Source: an uncultured Chloroflexota bacterium (GTDB lineage: Bacteria > Chloroflexota > UBA11872 > UBA12225). From it: DNA of 34,641 bases. The notes under the pieces are model-generated. The model searched no databases, had not been told where the DNA came from, and was given only the letters and a program-made list of their open reading frames with translations. The position numbers and the translations under genes are program-made. This document shows, piece by piece, positions 24,381-33,059 of the stretch (the first letter of the stretch is position 1; every line of letters begins with the position of its first letter). The stretch is from assembly GCA_902805635.1 (NCBI GenBank), contig CADCTC010000229.1:1-34641 (forward strand), read 5' to 3'.

Positions 24381-25738
24381 TAGGCGACCAGCTCCACCTG
24401 CGGCAGGTTGACGAAGTCGTGGTACCGATCAGCGGCGCTCGCCTGGCGGGCGTTACCGCGGTGGATGAGCACGCGGTAGAGGAAGTTGCGCGACTCGTAC
24501 GCGGGGATGGTCCAGTCACCCCGGTGGGTGTCGGGGTCCTTGTAGAAGTCGTGCAGACCGAAAGGATTGGCAGCAATCAGGCCATAGGCGCGCACGTGCC
24601 AGTGGGTGGGGTAGCGCGGGTTGGCCGGGTGGTCCATCATGCAAATGCCGACGATCTCCCCCTCTACCGGTCCTGAGTAGTCACACCAGTTGGCGCGCTT
24701 ACCCCAGCACTCGGCTTCCTGCAGGGCGCCGTACGAGTTCTCCATGAGACCGGGGGCATCGGGGCGCTTCGCCTCAGGTGCGTCCATGCTGCTGGCGACG
24801 CGCACGGAGATGAGACCACCCTCCTTGGTGTCGCCGAACGTGACGGTGCCAGTGGTGGCGTTGAAACGCAGGCTGACGTCGAAGATGCGCTCGTCCGGAC
24901 CGACGTTGAAGAAGGTGACGCGTCGCGTCTCCATCATCACTGGGCGCCCCTCGCGGTCGAGCCACTCAACCAGCTCATCAAAGCTGCCGTACACCGGGCC
25001 TGAGATGAGGCGCTGGAAGCCGGCGTGGCGCATGGTGGCGTGGCCGGGCGCCTCGCTCCAGTTGTCGGCGCCGTTCACGTCGCCATGCGCCACGTAGAAG
25101 CCCTTGTGGTGCGGGTGGTCATAAGGGTGACGGCGGCCAACATTCTCGGTGCCCTCCGGCGCGGGGACCATGGGATAGCCGCGGGTGACGGGGTGTCCGG
25201 TGGGACCGATCAGTGGGTGGAAGTAGGGACGCACCACGTCGGAGCCAAAGAAGTAGGTGGAGAACAGCTCGCCGCCGATGTGGACCGACAACTGGCCATC
25301 CGGCAGCTCGGACAGTGCCACGCCGGTGCTCGCCGGATCGGCCTGGTGCAATGAGGGGTCCGCGCCCGACGCGCCCGCTGTACCCCCTGGCCCGCCATCG
25401 GACGGCGGGGCGACTTCGTCTCCGACTGCAACCACTGATCCCATTGAGGCCGCTGCCGGAGCGGCATCAGGCCGGTCGGTCGCAGCTGCGAGCGTGGGCG
25501 CTTCCTCGACGCGGTAGCGGCGCTCCTGGCCGGCGGCCAGGTCGCGCACGATCCAGGTCAGCCACAGGCGGTCATCGTCGCTGGTGCCGGATGGCTCGGC
25601 CTGGCACGGCACTTCGGCGCCGGCCTCATCGGTCAATCTCAGCGCGGGCGTGCCCTCCTGGCGCGGCAGCTGCACCCACACCGGGCAGGCGCGCCGGTCG
25701 TGCATGCCTGCCCGCACCACAACGTTCATCGGCTCCAT
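24380..25738 (-). CDS. DUF6807 (PmoA-like) family protein
   Basis: The 452-residue protein has the DUF6807 core: YFHPLIGPTGHPVTRGYPM, then HPYDHPHHKGFYVAHGDVNGADNW, and a C-terminal beta-sandwich ending YRVLIHRGN. The DHPHHKG motif could bind metal or a sugar. The Pfam name referring to methane oxygenase is misleading, since it bears no likeness to particulate methane monooxygenase. Residues 84-150 are an Ala/Pro/Gly-rich insertion that probably is a flexible loop. The start is the ATG at 25738 (MEPMNVVVRAG), with an AG-rich GAGAAG upstream. The open frame reaches 25921 without support. In other bacteria the family is often next to Gfo/Idh oxidoreductases, as here. Biochemical function unknown. 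Confidence 0.75.
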   Translation of the reverse strand: MEPMNVVVRAGMHDRRACPVWVQLPRQEGTPALRLTDEAGAEVPCQAEPSGTSDDDRLWLTWIVRDLAAGQERRYRVEEAPTLAAATDRPDAAPAAASMGSVVAVGDEVAPPSDGGPGGTAGASGADPSLHQADPASTGVALSELPDGQLSVHIGGELFSTYFFGSDVVRPYFHPLIGPTGHPVTRGYPMVPAPEGTENVGRRHPYDHPHHKGFYVAHGDVNGADNWSEAPGHATMRHAGFQRLISGPVYGSFDELVEWLDREGRPVMMETRRVTFFNVGPDERIFDVSLRFNATTGTVTFGDTKEGGLISVRVASSMDAPEAKRPDAPGLMENSYGALQEAECWGKRANWCDYSGPVEGEIVGICMMDHPANPRYPTHWHVRAYGLIAANPFGLHDFYKDPDTHRGDWTIPAYESRNFLYRVLIHRGNARQASAADRYHDFVNLPQVELVA

Positions 25739-25799
25739 TGTTTCTTCTCTAGCTATCGCGTTAATGGTTCTGAGGTTGGATCGGCCGGGCACGCGTGCA

Positions 25800-26639
25800 T
25801 TAGCTTCGCTGGGCTTGTGCCAGTGTGCGGCGCATGTAGTCAATGCTCTCGCGCGCAATTGATTCGGGGCCGGGCTTGAAGTCGAAGGTCTCCACCGACA
25901 CGAAGCCGCCGTAACCGACATCTTGTAGCGCGGCGAAGATTGGGACGAAGTCGATCTGGCCGGAGCCGGGGTGGCCGAGGTTGGCGTCGTTGGCCTGGAA
26001 GTGGGCGACGTACGGCGCGACGCGGCGGATGGTGTCCGGAATGGAGCGGCCGGTCGCGCTCTGCTCGCCCACCATGCTCTTCACGTCCAGGATCAGCCGG
26101 AGGTTGGGGTGGCCGATGGCGTCGATGATGTCGATGGCTTCCGCCGTGGTGGTGATGAAGTCGCATTCGGGCGGCGGCAGCGGCTCTAGGCACAGCGTGA
26201 CACCTACCTGCTCGGCCACGGGCAACGCTTGCTCGAACACCTCGATCAGCCAGGCACGCGCCTGCTCACGCGTGACGCCCGGCAGCAGATTGCGCTGCTT
26301 GGGCGAGCCGAAGACGAGCACCTGGCCGTCCACGTCCGCGCAGAAGCGCATCAGTTCCTGGAGGTAGGCGGTGGTGCGCTGGCGCACCGCGTCATCGGTG
26401 TGCGTGACGTACATGCCCTCGGGGCCGACCATGAGCCAGTGCAGGCCGATCACCTCGATGTCGTGCTGCCTCGCCAGAGAGGCGACCTCACGGCGCTGGG
26501 CGGCCGGTATCTCGGTCACGTCCTTGGCGATGGTGAACGGGGCAATCTCTACCCCTTCGTAGCCGCACTCGCGGAGGAAGGCGAACTGGCGCGAGAGCTC
26601 CCAGCCCTCGAACATCTCGTTGCACGAGCCGAAGCGCAC
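25800..26639 (-). CDS. sugar phosphate isomerase/epimerase-like TIM-barrel protein
   Basis: This 279-residue protein belongs to the xylose-isomerase-like/AP-endonuclease-2 superfamily. It opens with GSCNEMFEGWELSRQFAFLRECGYEGVEIAP. Metal-ligand positions are visible as Glu in CLEPLPPPEC, Asp in LILDVKSM, His in VAHFQAND and Glu in GFVSVETFDF. Such proteins isomerise or epimerise keto-sugars and inositols or cleave 3-keto intermediates. GTG start at 26639. It lies 61 bp upstream of the DUF6807 gene on the same strand and probably heads the four-gene set that runs down to the PHP hydrolase. Confidence 0.87.
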   Translation of the reverse strand: MRFGSCNEMFEGWELSRQFAFLRECGYEGVEIAPFTIAKDVTEIPAAQRREVASLARQHDIEVIGLHWLMVGPEGMYVTHTDDAVRQRTTAYLQELMRFCADVDGQVLVFGSPKQRNLLPGVTREQARAWLIEVFEQALPVAEQVGVTLCLEPLPPPECDFITTTAEAIDIIDAIGHPNLRLILDVKSMVGEQSATGRSIPDTIRRVAPYVAHFQANDANLGHPGSGQIDFVPIFAALQDVGYGGFVSVETFDFKPGPESIARESIDYMRRTLAQAQRS

Positions 26640-26704
26640 GTCGCGAGTGTAGCGATTGCCTTGCCCGAACGGCCGTGATAGGCTGCCTGGACGGAGGGAA
26701 CGGC

Positions 26705-27787
26705 ATGACTACAGCACGCACACCCGGATACGACGGCGCACTGGGGGGCGAAGGCGACACACTACGTTGCGCCATCGTCGGCTCGGGTGGCATGGCGCAC
26801 GCCCGGGCCACCCACCTCTCGCAGATCGGGGGGGTGGACGTAGCCTACGTGAGCTCGCGCAACGCGTACACCGGCCCGGCGCTGGCGCGGCGCTTCACGG
26901 CGGCGTTCATGCCGGACTGGCGAGACGTCGTGACCCGTCATGACGTCGACGCCATATTCGTCACGACACATAACGACAGCCACGCGGCGGTCGCACGGAC
27001 GGCGCTGGAGGCGGGCAAGCACGTCTTCGTGGAGTACCCGCTGGCGACCTGCCTGGAAGATGCCGACGCGTTGGTAGCCCTGGCGGCGCGCGGCGGAAAG
27101 GTGGTGTGTGTCGGGCATGACCAGGCGGGGGTGGGCTGGCACCTGGGGATCAAGCAGGCGGCCGAATCGCTGGGCGAGCTGCGAGCGGTCAATGGTGTGC
27201 TGGCCACGCCCAGCCGCGGCGGCGGACAGAGCGTCTGGCGCAACCGGTCGCTCTCCGGTCCGCCGTTCATGGTGGGGATCGCGTACGTGTATCACCTGCT
27301 AGACCTGTTTGGACCGGTGGACTGGGTGGAAGGAACCTCCACGTACGACGGGCTGGACCAGTCTGGCTATTACCGGACCAGCGTCTCCACGATGACGGCA
27401 GGGTTCCGGCGGGGCGGCGTGGCGCAGCTGCTGTACATCCGCGGCTTTGCCGTGCCGCGAGACGAGCAGGAGCAGGCGATGATGTTCGCTGGCGGCTTCC
27501 TCTCGTACCGCGGGTACGTCTCCGGCAGCCGCACCAACGAGGGACACCTCACGCGCGTCACGTCCGCCGGGTCGCAGCGCGTGGAGTTCCCTACCGTCAC
27601 GCTGGCGCAGTCCAGCCGCGCTAATACGGAACGCTTCGTGAACCGCATCCGGGCAGGTACTCCGGACGGCACGTCGCTCGCGATGGCGCGTGAGGCGGTG
27701 GCGGTGGCAATGTGCGCCGAACAGGCTGCCGAGGAGAACCGGCGCATCCAGCTCACGCCGTCACGCGCAGCGATGGAGGCGGCGTGA
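26705..27787 (+). CDS. Gfo/Idh/MocA-family protein with EYP in place of EKP
   Basis: This 360-residue protein, divergent from the isomerase gene, has a Rossmann fold with CAIVGSGGMAHARATHL. The usual catalytic EKP reads EYP here (HVFVEYPLATCLEDADALV). Biliverdin reductase, a member of this superfamily, also has EYP. The second domain has FMVGIAYVYHLLDLFGPVDWV. Without the EKP lysine, ordinary sugar dehydrogenation is doubtful. A reductase activity or a non-redox role is possible. The ATG at 26705 is supported by an excellent GGAGGG 6 nt upstream; an in-frame start at 26675 is not needed. It ends 7 bp from the convergent small gene. Confidence 0.85.
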   Translation: MTTARTPGYDGALGGEGDTLRCAIVGSGGMAHARATHLSQIGGVDVAYVSSRNAYTGPALARRFTAAFMPDWRDVVTRHDVDAIFVTTHNDSHAAVARTALEAGKHVFVEYPLATCLEDADALVALAARGGKVVCVGHDQAGVGWHLGIKQAAESLGELRAVNGVLATPSRGGGQSVWRNRSLSGPPFMVGIAYVYHLLDLFGPVDWVEGTSTYDGLDQSGYYRTSVSTMTAGFRRGGVAQLLYIRGFAVPRDEQEQAMMFAGGFLSYRGYVSGSRTNEGHLTRVTSAGSQRVEFPTVTLAQSSRANTERFVNRIRAGTPDGTSLAMAREAVAVAMCAEQAAEENRRIQLTPSRAAMEAA

Positions 27788-27794
27788 CCGCCGC

Positions 27795-28133
27795 TCAGTG
27801 CTCGTCCACGTACCGGCGGGCAGCGTCGTGTAGATCGGCAAGCGCCGGCAATCCCAGGATCATCTGCTCGATGCGCAGCCGGAGGGCATCGTCCGGCAGC
27901 TTGCCCAGGCGCTCCGCGGCACCGCGCTCGTGCACATCGCGCCAGCGAGAGAGGAAGGCGCGGTACATGGCAGGGCTGCGCTGGCGCAGCATAGCCTGAA
28001 GCTCCTGGGCGTACTGGCGCATATCCGGCAGCGCCGGCTCATCCGAACCAGGGTGGTGGTCGCGGTTCGGACGCGACGAGTGCAACGGTTTCGACGCCTG
28101 CGGGGAACGTTGGTCGCGCTTTGGTGGTGGCAC
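27795..28133 (-). CDS. small hypothetical protein divergent from the LON-domain gene
   Basis: I do not recognise this protein of up to 112 residues. The first 35 are Pro/Ser/His-rich and probably disordered. From the Met at 28022 onward (MRQYAQELQAMLRQRSPAMYRAF, RERLGKLPDDALRLRIEQMILGL) it looks like a bundle of amphipathic helices. The GTG at 28133 is the outermost start; the internal ATG at 28022 would give about 75 residues. There is no signal peptide. It lies in a 41-bp divergent arrangement with the LON-domain gene. Confidence 0.5.
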   Translation of the reverse strand: MPPPKRDQRSPQASKPLHSSRPNRDHHPGSDEPALPDMRQYAQELQAMLRQRSPAMYRAFLSRWRDVHERGAAERLGKLPDDALRLRIEQMILGLPALADLHDAARRYVDEH

Positions 28134-28174
28134 GCGCGGTATGCTCCTGGCACGCGATTATAGGTCCGACGAGG

Positions 28175-28921
28175 ATGCTGCAATCTGACAACTACACCAA
28201 CCTGAGGGCAAGGGACGCTGCCCGGGTGCTGCCGATCTTCGCGCTGCAGTCGGTGCTGCTGCCCGGCGCGCCACTGCCTCTGCACATTTTTGAGCAGCGC
28301 TATCGACGTATGGTGGCGGACCTAGCGGCGCGCGCACGGGACGAGCCACGCGAGTTCGTGGTGCTTGCGATCCGGGAAGGTGACGAAGTGCTGGAGCGGC
28401 CGGACGGGGCGGCACAGGCGCCGGTCACCTATGACGTGGGCACGATCGCACGCGTGACCAGCCTCCGACACCTGCCGGACGGCCGCTCGATCCTGCTGTG
28501 TAAAGGCACCGAGCGCGTCCGGCTGCTGGAGCGCACCCAGGACGAGCCATACCCGGCGGGACGATTCATGACCGTTCCAGATACTACAGAGGCAGACGCC
28601 GACGCCAGGGCAGTGACACTTGTCAGCGGGGCACAGGCGGCGCTGCGGGAGCTGTTCGAGGCCATTCGACGCGTGCTCCCCGGACAGCGAGCGGACCAGC
28701 GGCACGAGATCGAGCGGGCGCTGGCGAGCATTCCTACCGAAGCCGCGGACCTTTCCTACTTCGCCGCGCGCGTCCTTTCGACCGTGAGTAACGAAGAGAA
28801 GCAACGATTCCTGGAAGCACCGGGGCCACTCGCGCGGCTCCAGCTGATCCAACCAGTGCTGCTACTGGAAGCGCGTCTGGCACAGCAGCGTGGCAGCTCA
28901 ACGCGCACCTCCCTGAACTGA
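28175..28921 (+). CDS. stand-alone LON substrate-binding domain protein
   Basis: The 248-residue protein consists of the N-terminal LON domain only: VLPIFALQSVLLPGAPLPLHIFEQRYRRMV at the start, FVVLAIREGDEVLE, and DVGTIARVTSLRHLPDGRSILLCKGTERVRLLE. A helical second half ends in ARVLSTVSNEEKQRFLE. The AAA and Ser-Lys protease domains of Lon are absent. Such proteins are common in bacteria and are thought to bind unfolded or modified substrates; their role is poorly defined. I prefer the ATG at 28175 because the frame upstream overlaps the promoter gap of the divergent gene. It ends one base from the convergent thrB stop. Confidence 0.85.
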   Translation: MLQSDNYTNLRARDAARVLPIFALQSVLLPGAPLPLHIFEQRYRRMVADLAARARDEPREFVVLAIREGDEVLERPDGAAQAPVTYDVGTIARVTSLRHLPDGRSILLCKGTERVRLLERTQDEPYPAGRFMTVPDTTEADADARAVTLVSGAQAALRELFEAIRRVLPGQRADQRHEIERALASIPTEAADLSYFAARVLSTVSNEEKQRFLEAPGPLARLQLIQPVLLLEARLAQQRGSSTRTSLN

Positions 28922-28922
28922 G

Positions 28923-29846
28923 CTACGTCGCTTCGACCACGCGTACCCCCGCGGCGCTGAGGCGCAGCACTTCGGCATGGCCGGGAGCGCCGTGCGCTTC
29001 GGCGGCGGCAGCCATCGCTGTTGCGATCTCCTGGTGACGGGTTGTGGCAAAGGCGATGATGGCGGCGCCGGACCCACTGAGGGCGGCGCCGTGGGCGCCG
29101 GCGGCGAGCGCCGCTTGGATGGTGGGGAATAGCGCAGCATAGATGCCGCCGCGCGCGGGCTGATGCAGCCGGTCGTCCATGGCGTCGCGCAGGAGGGTCC
29201 AATCCGCCGTCTGGAAGGCGGCTACCAGCATGGCGGTGCGGCTGAGGTTGAAGACCGCGTCCTCGCGGCTCAGGTGAGTGGGAAGGACACCGCGCGCGGC
29301 CTTAGTGGAGATGGAGTGGCGTGGCACGTGCACCACCGCGGAGAGACCACGCGGAGGATCGAGCCGCTTAAATACCAGGCCCGCGTGTCCGTTGACGGTC
29401 ACCACCAACCCACCCAGCAGCGCGGCCGAGACGTTGTCCGGATGGCCTTCTACCTCCGTCGCCAAGCTGAGCAATTGGCGGGTATCCAGCGGTGATCCCT
29501 CCAGCGCATTGGCGGCGGCGATGCCCCCGGTAATTGCGGCGGCGCTGCCACCCAAGCCGCCGGAACGTGGAATGCGCGTGTGCAACTCTAGCGCCAGCGG
29601 TGGGGCTGCGCGCTCAAGGCGCTTGTAGAGCGCCAGCACGCCCTGGAAGGCGAGCAGGTTCTCGTCCGCATGCAGGCGGCGAGCATTGAGGCCGGTGACA
29701 GCAATCTCCGGACGTGGCGCCCCGGCTGGCAGTCGCCGGAGAATTACGTCTTCGTGCAGGTCGAGCGCCAACCCCAAGGCGTCGAAGCCGGGACCGAGGT
29801 TGGCAGTGGTGGCGGGCACGCGCACGCGTACGGAGTCTGCTGGCAT
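28923..29846 (-). CDS. thrB: homoserine kinase
   Basis: It phosphorylates homoserine to O-phosphohomoserine for threonine synthesis. The 307-residue GHMP-kinase protein begins VRVRVPATTANLGPGFDALGLAL, the typical ThrB start. The ATP loop reads IPRSGGLGGSAAAITGG, with Gly where Ser is usual in GLGSS. The C-terminal motif is GAALSGSGAAIIAF. Start ATG 29846; the frame stays open far upstream but in the shadow of rodA. It is last in the mre-rod block, 107 bp after rodA, so it may be read from the same transcript. thrC and the homoserine dehydrogenase gene are not in the window. Confidence 0.93.
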   Translation of the reverse strand: MPADSVRVRVPATTANLGPGFDALGLALDLHEDVILRRLPAGAPRPEIAVTGLNARRLHADENLLAFQGVLALYKRLERAAPPLALELHTRIPRSGGLGGSAAAITGGIAAANALEGSPLDTRQLLSLATEVEGHPDNVSAALLGGLVVTVNGHAGLVFKRLDPPRGLSAVVHVPRHSISTKAARGVLPTHLSREDAVFNLSRTAMLVAAFQTADWTLLRDAMDDRLHQPARGGIYAALFPTIQAALAAGAHGAALSGSGAAIIAFATTRHQEIATAMAAAAEAHGAPGHAEVLRLSAAGVRVVEAT

Positions 29847-29953
29847 GCCTGGGCGCGGCAACGGCACTCCCCCGGACCGGGCAGCAATGCGAAGGGAGGG
29901 GCCACGGTCCGCCAGCGCCTGGCGTACGCGACGCGCGCGCGCCTGCGACCGGC

Positions 29954-31192
29954 TCAGCGGCGTGCTCCCGGCATCACGCGCTGCGGCCGGCGCGCGGCCA
30001 TCGAGCGGCCGATGCGCCCGCTCACCCAGCGCAGCGGGAAACGCTCGCGCCTGATCCGCAGAGTGGCGGGGACACTCACGTTGGGCTGCGTGTCGTAGCG
30101 GCGCGCCTGGGCGTGGATCAGCACACTCTGGAGCACTCCCAGGCAGGCGAACACCGAGAGCAGCGACGAGCCGCCGGCGCTGATGAACGGCAGCGGAATG
30201 CCGGTGACCGGCGCCACGCCGATGTTCATGCCGATGTTCACGAAGACCTGGAAGAGCAGCATGCTGGTCACGCCGGCAGCCAGCAGACGGCCAAACGAAT
30301 CGCGCGAGCGCTGGCCGACGCGCAGGCAGCGCCAGAAGAGCGCGCCGAACAGCGCGAGGAGCGCGATGCAGCCGAAAAACCCGAGCTCTTCCGCCAGCAC
30401 GGCGAAGATGAAGTCGCTGTGACTCACCTTGAGGAAGTTCAGCTGTGTCTGAGTGCCGTTGCCCAGGCCGCGCCCCCACCAGCCCCCCGAGCCAACGGTA
30501 ATGCGCGCCTGGATGATGTTGTAGCCCTCACCTAAGGGGTCACGCTCGGGCGAGAGGAAGATCATCAGGCGGCGGCGCATGTAGTCGTGCATGATCTGCC
30601 AGACCAGCGGGAAACCCACCAGCGGCACGGAGAGTACCAGCGCCAGCCACTTGAGCGGCGCACCGGCGACGAACACCATGCCGAACCAGATGGCGATGAG
30701 CACCAGCGACGTGCCGAGATCGGGCTGGCGGTAGACGAGCCCCACGGGCACGAGCACGAGCAGCAGCGAGATGAGCAGCGTCTTCGGTTTGCGGACCTCG
30801 TCGTCGCTCTTGCCGGCCAGGTACCGCGCCAGGCAGATGATCACGGTGAACTTGGCCAGCTCTGAGGGCTGGAAGCTGAACGGCCCCAGAGGAAGCCAGC
30901 GCTGCGCCCCGTAGATGGTGCGGCCTGCCACCAGCACGACGCCGAGCACCGCGAGCGTCGCGCCGTACAGTGGCAGCCAGAGCGCGCCCACAAGGCGATA
31001 GTCCACCGCAGCGACAGCGATCATCACCGCCAGCCCGGCGCCAGCGTACCCTGCCTGGGTGAGCAGCTGCCGGCTCACCTGCTGGTCCGCCAGCATCGTG
31101 GCGCTGCGCAGCACCATGATCCCGAACGCCGCGAGCACGATTGCGGTCAGCAGCAGCCAGGGATCGAACTTCAGCCAGGACTTGCGCTGCAC
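29954..31192 (-). CDS. rodA: SEDS peptidoglycan glycosyltransferase RodA
   Basis: RodA polymerises lipid II during lateral wall growth together with class B PBP2. The 412-residue protein has about ten hydrophobic segments. Family motifs are RWLPLGPFSFQPSELAK, RQPDLGTSLVLIAIW, GEGYNIIQARITVGSGGWWGRGLG and SHSDFIFAVLAEELGF (with the essential Asp), then PLPFISAGGSSLL. The C-terminal 45 residues form an Arg-rich cytoplasmic tail, longer than usual. GTG start at 31192, 3 bp after the mrdA stop. Confidence 0.95.
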   Translation of the reverse strand: MQRKSWLKFDPWLLLTAIVLAAFGIMVLRSATMLADQQVSRQLLTQAGYAGAGLAVMIAVAAVDYRLVGALWLPLYGATLAVLGVVLVAGRTIYGAQRWLPLGPFSFQPSELAKFTVIICLARYLAGKSDDEVRKPKTLLISLLLVLVPVGLVYRQPDLGTSLVLIAIWFGMVFVAGAPLKWLALVLSVPLVGFPLVWQIMHDYMRRRLMIFLSPERDPLGEGYNIIQARITVGSGGWWGRGLGNGTQTQLNFLKVSHSDFIFAVLAEELGFFGCIALLALFGALFWRCLRVGQRSRDSFGRLLAAGVTSMLLFQVFVNIGMNIGVAPVTGIPLPFISAGGSSLLSVFACLGVLQSVLIHAQARRYDTQPNVSVPATLRIRRERFPLRWVSGRIGRSMAARRPQRVMPGARR

Positions 31193-31195
31193 GGG

Positions 31196-33043
31196 TCAGC
31201 GGACTCCCAGGTCGAAGTACGCCTTGAGCACGTCGGCCGCAACGGGCGCCGCGGTCTCCGAGCCTTCGCCACCGTGGTACACGACGACCGCCACCGCCAC
31301 GCGCGGGTCCTCGTATGGCGCGTACCCGACGAACAGCGCGTGGGTCGGGAGGTTCCCCTGCCTGTCGAGCGGCCCGAAGAACTCCGCCGTCCCAGTTTTG
31401 CCCGCAATGCTCAGGCTGGGCTGCTTGAGCGCATGATACGCGGTACCCGACGTAGAGGCGACCACGTCGCGCATGCCGGCGCGGATGGCGGCCATGTATT
31501 CGGGGGCGATGGTGAGCTTGCGGATCACTTCCGGCTGGAACGTCTGGCCCACGTTGCCTTCGCCGTCGCGCGTGGCAGTAGCGATGCGTGGCTTGTAGAG
31601 CGTGCCGCCGTTCGCGATGGCGGCGGTCATATTAGCCAGCTGCAGCGGAGTGGCCAGCAGGTCGCCCTGGCCAATGCCGACGTTGAAGTTGTCCCCGATG
31701 AACCAGCTTTCCTTCTTGGCTTCGCGCTTCCACTCTTCGGACGGCACCAGCCCACGCGCCTCGCCGGGAAGGCGCAGTCCAGACCGTTCCCCGAAGCCGA
31801 AAGCGCGGGCGTACTCGCCCAGCTTGGCGATGCCCACACCGCGCAGGTTGGTGTACGGGTTGCCGCCGGCAATGGTGTAAAAGTAGATGTCGCAGGAGAC
31901 GGCAACCGCGGCGCGGGCGTCGACGTTGCCGTGGCCCTTGGGCTCCCAGTCTCGGAAGGTGCGCCCCTGCACCGTGATGGAGCCGGGACAATTGAGCCTG
32001 GTCTGCGGCGTGACGACGCGCTCCTGGAGCGCAGCCGCGGCGGTGACCATCTTGAAGGTCGAAGCGGGTGGAAACTGGCCGCCGATAGCGTGATTGACCA
32101 GCGGCCGCCACGGATCATCGCTCAGTCGCTTGTAGTCGGCCGTCGAGATACCCGCGGCGAAGAGATTGTTGTCGTACTGCGGCAGGCTGACCATGGCCAG
32201 CACGTCGCCGTTGCGTACGTCCATCGCCACGAGTGCCGCCTGGCTGGAATGTGCCCTGGTCATGCTGGCGGCGAGTAGCTCCGCAGCTTTACGCTGGAGC
32301 GCCGTGTCGATGGTGAGCACCACGTTGCTGCCGGGCTGCGTAGGCTGGAGCACGGCGATCTCATTCATCACGCGGCCGAGCGCGTCTACCTCTACTTGCT
32401 TGCGCCCACGGCTGCCGCGCAGCTCATCCTCGAACGCCGACTCGATGCCGGTAATGCCCAACGTATCGTCGCGCTCGTAGCCGGTCTCCATACGGTTCTG
32501 GAGCAGGCCGGCAGGGATGGGACCGGTGTAGCCGAGAACTTGGCCCAGCAACGGCCCCTCGGGGTACGCGCGAATGGGCGTGTACTGGATCACCACACCA
32601 GGAAACAGCCCCTGCTGTTCTTCGATCACCAGCGCGAGGTCGCGGGTGATGGGCGACTTGACGCGCGCGGGCGTGAACGGATCGTCGCGTGCCCCGGTTA
32701 CCGTCTTTGCGATCTCCTGCGGCTCCAGCTCCAGCACGCGGCCGAGGCGCTCGTACAGCTCGGCGCGGTGGTCTTTGTCGCGCGGCAAGTCGGCCGGGCG
32801 GATGGCGGCAGTCCAGCTGGGGACGTTGCGGGCGACCTGGCGGCCGGCGCGGTCGTAGAGCACGCCGCGCAGCGCTTTCTCACTGACAACCCGAATGCGG
32901 TTGACCTCGGCGCGCTCGCGGTACTGGCTGCCGTTGGCGATCTGCACGCTCCACAGCTGGCCGAGCAGGACGAGGAACGCCAGCCCGATCACGCCGTACA
33001 TCGCCAGGACACGCGACGTCGGCTTTGTGATTATGGTCGCCAT
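31196..33043 (-). CDS. mrdA: penicillin-binding protein 2 (class B transpeptidase)
   Basis: This elongation-specific D,D-transpeptidase is the partner of RodA. The 615-residue protein has an N-terminal membrane anchor (about 12-33), a PBP dimerisation region (RGVLYDRAGRQVARN) and the transpeptidase domain. All three active-site motifs are present: SxxK in PPASTFKMV, SxN-type as SCD in VAVSCDIYFYT, and KTG in IAGKTGTAEF. SCD rather than SxN is normal for the PBP2 branch. Start ATG 33043. Gap to mreD 16 bp and to rodA 3 bp, so a tight operon. Confidence 0.95.
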   Translation of the reverse strand: MATIITKPTSRVLAMYGVIGLAFLVLLGQLWSVQIANGSQYRERAEVNRIRVVSEKALRGVLYDRAGRQVARNVPSWTAAIRPADLPRDKDHRAELYERLGRVLELEPQEIAKTVTGARDDPFTPARVKSPITRDLALVIEEQQGLFPGVVIQYTPIRAYPEGPLLGQVLGYTGPIPAGLLQNRMETGYERDDTLGITGIESAFEDELRGSRGRKQVEVDALGRVMNEIAVLQPTQPGSNVVLTIDTALQRKAAELLAASMTRAHSSQAALVAMDVRNGDVLAMVSLPQYDNNLFAAGISTADYKRLSDDPWRPLVNHAIGGQFPPASTFKMVTAAAALQERVVTPQTRLNCPGSITVQGRTFRDWEPKGHGNVDARAAVAVSCDIYFYTIAGGNPYTNLRGVGIAKLGEYARAFGFGERSGLRLPGEARGLVPSEEWKREAKKESWFIGDNFNVGIGQGDLLATPLQLANMTAAIANGGTLYKPRIATATRDGEGNVGQTFQPEVIRKLTIAPEYMAAIRAGMRDVVASTSGTAYHALKQPSLSIAGKTGTAEFFGPLDRQGNLPTHALFVGYAPYEDPRVAVAVVVYHGGEGSETAAPVAADVLKAYFDLGVR

Positions 33044-33059
33044 GCGCCTACCCGGCTCC

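Noticed and set aside
24380-25738. Naming the DUF6807 protein PmoA, methane monooxygenase subunit
   Set aside because: The name comes from a misleading family label. There are no membrane helices or copper-site motifs of particulate methane monooxygenase.
29847-30479. Upstream extension of the thrB frame by about 210 residues
   Set aside because: It runs inside rodA in another frame and has no domain. ThrB proteins start at VRVRVPATTANLGPG, matched by the ATG at 29846.
31274-32278. 334-residue plus-strand frame opposite mrdA
   Set aside because: Shadow of PBP2; no motif.
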